Shown: piece by piece, positions 21,318 through 22,461 of the stretch
Numbering within the stretch: the first letter of the stretch is position 1
Layout of the letters: every line of letters starts with the position of its first letter
Source of the DNA: a virus
Direction: 5' to 3' (one strand)
Virus record (IMG/VR): IMGVR_UViG_3300010354_000733
Coordinates: 1-22,461 of that record
DNA: 22,461 nucleotides
The notes under the pieces: model-generated
The model's input: only the letters and a program-made list of their open reading frames with translations
The model's database searches: none
Told to the model about the DNA's origin: nothing
Program-made: the position numbers and the translations under genes

Positions 21318-21903
21318 ACCTAAATGTGACCCCCAAGAATTATTCCAAAACTTCATCCGGATTGCGCAACGTATTCCGGGGGGATATGAAATAAACAAGC
21401 AAAATGAACAAATATTGTACAAACTTTGTATGTATTTTTCAAATTCCCCGGAATTGGACCAATCAATTTTGCGTAAAGGAATTATGTTGGTAGGCAATGC
21501 GGGTTCGGGAAAAACAACCATAATGCGCATATTTTCACAAATTGTTCCATTTTCAATGTTGTATGTTGATTCAATATGTGACAATGTCAGAAAAGAAGGA
21601 CAGGAAGCAATTGACCGATTATATTCACGCCCTCATGATGAATTTTGTTATGATGATTTGGGAAGTGAACAAAAAATCAAATTTTATGGTTCCCAAATGG
21701 ATGTCATGCATGATGTCATTATTAAACGTTGCCGAAATTTGGTGATGCATGGAACCCGGACGCATTTCACCACCAACATGTCAATGGGTGAAATATCCAA
21801 ATTATATGATTTGCGGGTTGAAAGCAGATTGAACGAAATGTGCAACGTGTTGGTATTGGGCGGAAATAAAGAATACAAAGATTTCAGAAAACAAACATCA
21901 TGA
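21235..21903 (+). CDS. DnaC-like helicase loader ATPase
   Basis: The 222-residue protein is a P-loop ATPase: Walker A GNAGSGKT (87-94), Walker B FCYDDLG (137-143, with Asp140/141). Sensor-like FTTNMS and a final arginine region SKLYDLRVESRLNEMCNVL match the DnaC/IstB-type loaders of the AAA+ class. It probably loads the host replicative helicase on the origin bound by the upstream initiator, as no helicase gene is visible here. The N-terminus (1-60) lacks a zinc finger. ATG 21235 and ATG 21241 are both possible; the overlap with the initiator gene is about 80 bases, long for this genome but without a later good start. Confidence 0.8.
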   Translation: MNMSTNKSKNLANWIQSGIYKTDSTRIEPKCDPQELFQNFIRIAQRIPGGYEINKQNEQILYKLCMYFSNSPELDQSILRKGIMLVGNAGSGKTTIMRIFSQIVPFSMLYVDSICDNVRKEGQEAIDRLYSRPHDEFCYDDLGSEQKIKFYGSQMDVMHDVIIKRCRNLVMHGTRTHFTTNMSMGEISKLYDLRVESRLNEMCNVLVLGGNKEYKDFRKQTS

Positions 21904-22385
21904 TTGAAAAGGAAATATTGAAATTAAAAAACCGGCGGAAGGCCTTATTGCAAGAAATTGACAAGGCCATTGTTGAAATCAAAGAAATTCATCACACATT
22001 GGTGCAATACGAAGAATTCAACCCAAATGACCATGGGAAATATTTTGATTTGGTTGTATTTGATTTGTGCAAAATTTGGAACATCAATCCGTCCGAAATC
22101 AAATCCAAATCCCGGCAAATTGATTTGAGCATGAAAAAACACATCATCCGGTGGGTTGCAAGGGAAAAATTGCACATAACATGTGTATTGACAGGAAAAT
22201 TGACCGGTGTGGACCATTCAAGTGTGATTCATTCATGTCAGGTAGTTGACCAACAACGCCAATTCCCGTGTATTGCCTTCCAACGTTCATGGAAACCAAT
22301 TCAAGAATACATCAACAAAATCCATTGTCGTTTTCCTGAATTAGCAAACAAAGAAATGTACAAATTGGCCGGGGTCAATTTTTAA
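21900..22385 (+). CDS. Protein with DnaA domain IV-like DNA-binding region
   Basis: The 161-residue protein has an N-terminal coiled coil (about 1-35, EILKLKNRRKALLQEIDKA) and a C-terminal half like DnaA domain IV: VVFDLCKIWNINPSEIKSKSRQ, then KKHIIRWVAREKLHIT, and the signature TGVDHSSVIHS (102-112), the part of DnaA that reads the DnaA box. The AAA+ domain of DnaA is absent, so the protein probably binds DnaA boxes without using ATP. It is coupled to the helicase-loader gene by ATGA. It might direct loading to the phage origin or compete with the host DnaA; both are inferences. Confidence 0.8.
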   Translation: MIEKEILKLKNRRKALLQEIDKAIVEIKEIHHTLVQYEEFNPNDHGKYFDLVVFDLCKIWNINPSEIKSKSRQIDLSMKKHIIRWVAREKLHITCVLTGKLTGVDHSSVIHSCQVVDQQRQFPCIAFQRSWKPIQEYINKIHCRFPELANKEMYKLAGVNF

Positions 22386-22391
22386 CAATTT

Positions 22392-22448
22392 AGATTATTT
22401 TTTAACAAATCTATATTTGACATTGTTATTTTTTTAGTATCTTTGCAT
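22392..22448 (+). repeat. Dispersed promoter repeat, copy 2
   Basis: This is the second copy of the sequence at 17609-17666. It is preceded by TTTTTAACAA at 22379-22388 and contains the same word again at 22399-22408. The repeat ends with TTTGCAT. Confidence 0.8.
22416..22445 (+). promoter_or_regulatory. Consensus Bacteroidota promoter (repeat copy 2)
   Basis: TTTG (22416-22419), 18 bases, then TATCTTTG (22438-22445) gives a full match to TTTG-N18-TAnnTTTG. The window ends in AAACAAAACACAA, which in copy 1 is followed by ATG, so a gene probably starts at or just after 22462. Confidence 0.8.
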
Positions 22449-22461
22449 AAACAAAACACAA

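Noticed and set aside
1-22461. tRNA genes or integrase/attachment site
   Set aside because: No cloverleaf-like CCA-ended sequence, no tyrosine or serine recombinase motif and no long flanking direct repeat was seen; temperate lifestyle is thus not claimed.

Overview
The window is a 22.5 kb piece of a contractile-tailed (myovirus-like) double-stranded DNA phage or prophage whose host is most likely a member of the Bacteroidota. Supporting this are a tail sheath/tube pair, A-rich start contexts without clear Shine-Dalgarno sequences, promoters of the TTTG-N18-TAnnTTTG type typical of Bacteroides and Flavobacteria, and several protein types that I recognise from Bacteroidota phages. Terminase, portal and integrase genes are not in the window, so I cannot say whether the phage is temperate. 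No tRNA, rRNA, CRISPR array or insertion sequence was seen.

Layout. (1) 1-2631, head: a ClpP-like prohead protease with a coiled-coil scaffold-like tail (5' end cut by the window), the major capsid protein, a small protein with a signal peptide, and a small unknown gene. (2) 2660-9757, tail: sheath, tube, a tail assembly chaperone with a probable -1 frameshift extension, tape measure, then baseplate proteins (DUF6046-like, hub, spike, gp25-like, LysM-like). (3) 9754-13296: tail tip or fibre proteins and a possible fibre-associated protein. (4) 13283-14878, lysis: two small membrane proteins, a spanin-like protein and a CHAP-type endolysin, followed by a metallophosphoesterase. (5) 16162-17006: a leftward cassette of three small genes, at least two of them probably DNA-binding, with its own promoter and terminator. 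(6) 17065-19719, rightward: NinG-like nuclease, small unknown genes, and a protein with an SSB-like DIPF tail. (7) 19746-22385, recombination and replication: a Rad52-like annealing protein, an initiator gene with iteron-like 11-bp repeats inside it, a DnaC-like helicase loader, and a protein with a DnaA domain IV. The window ends within the leader of a further operon.

Most rightward genes overlap by 1-14 bases, often as ATGA, so translational coupling is the rule. Hairpins with T-tracts at 2617, 4643, 16114 (minus strand), 17971 and 20487 divide the map into transcription blocks. The most interesting signals are the frameshift site with a downstream stem-loop, the lambda-like placement of an origin within the initiator gene, an apparent absence of four palindromic tetranucleotides over the whole window, the DIPF-tailed protein next to the recombinase, and a roughly 58-bp promoter sequence present twice.
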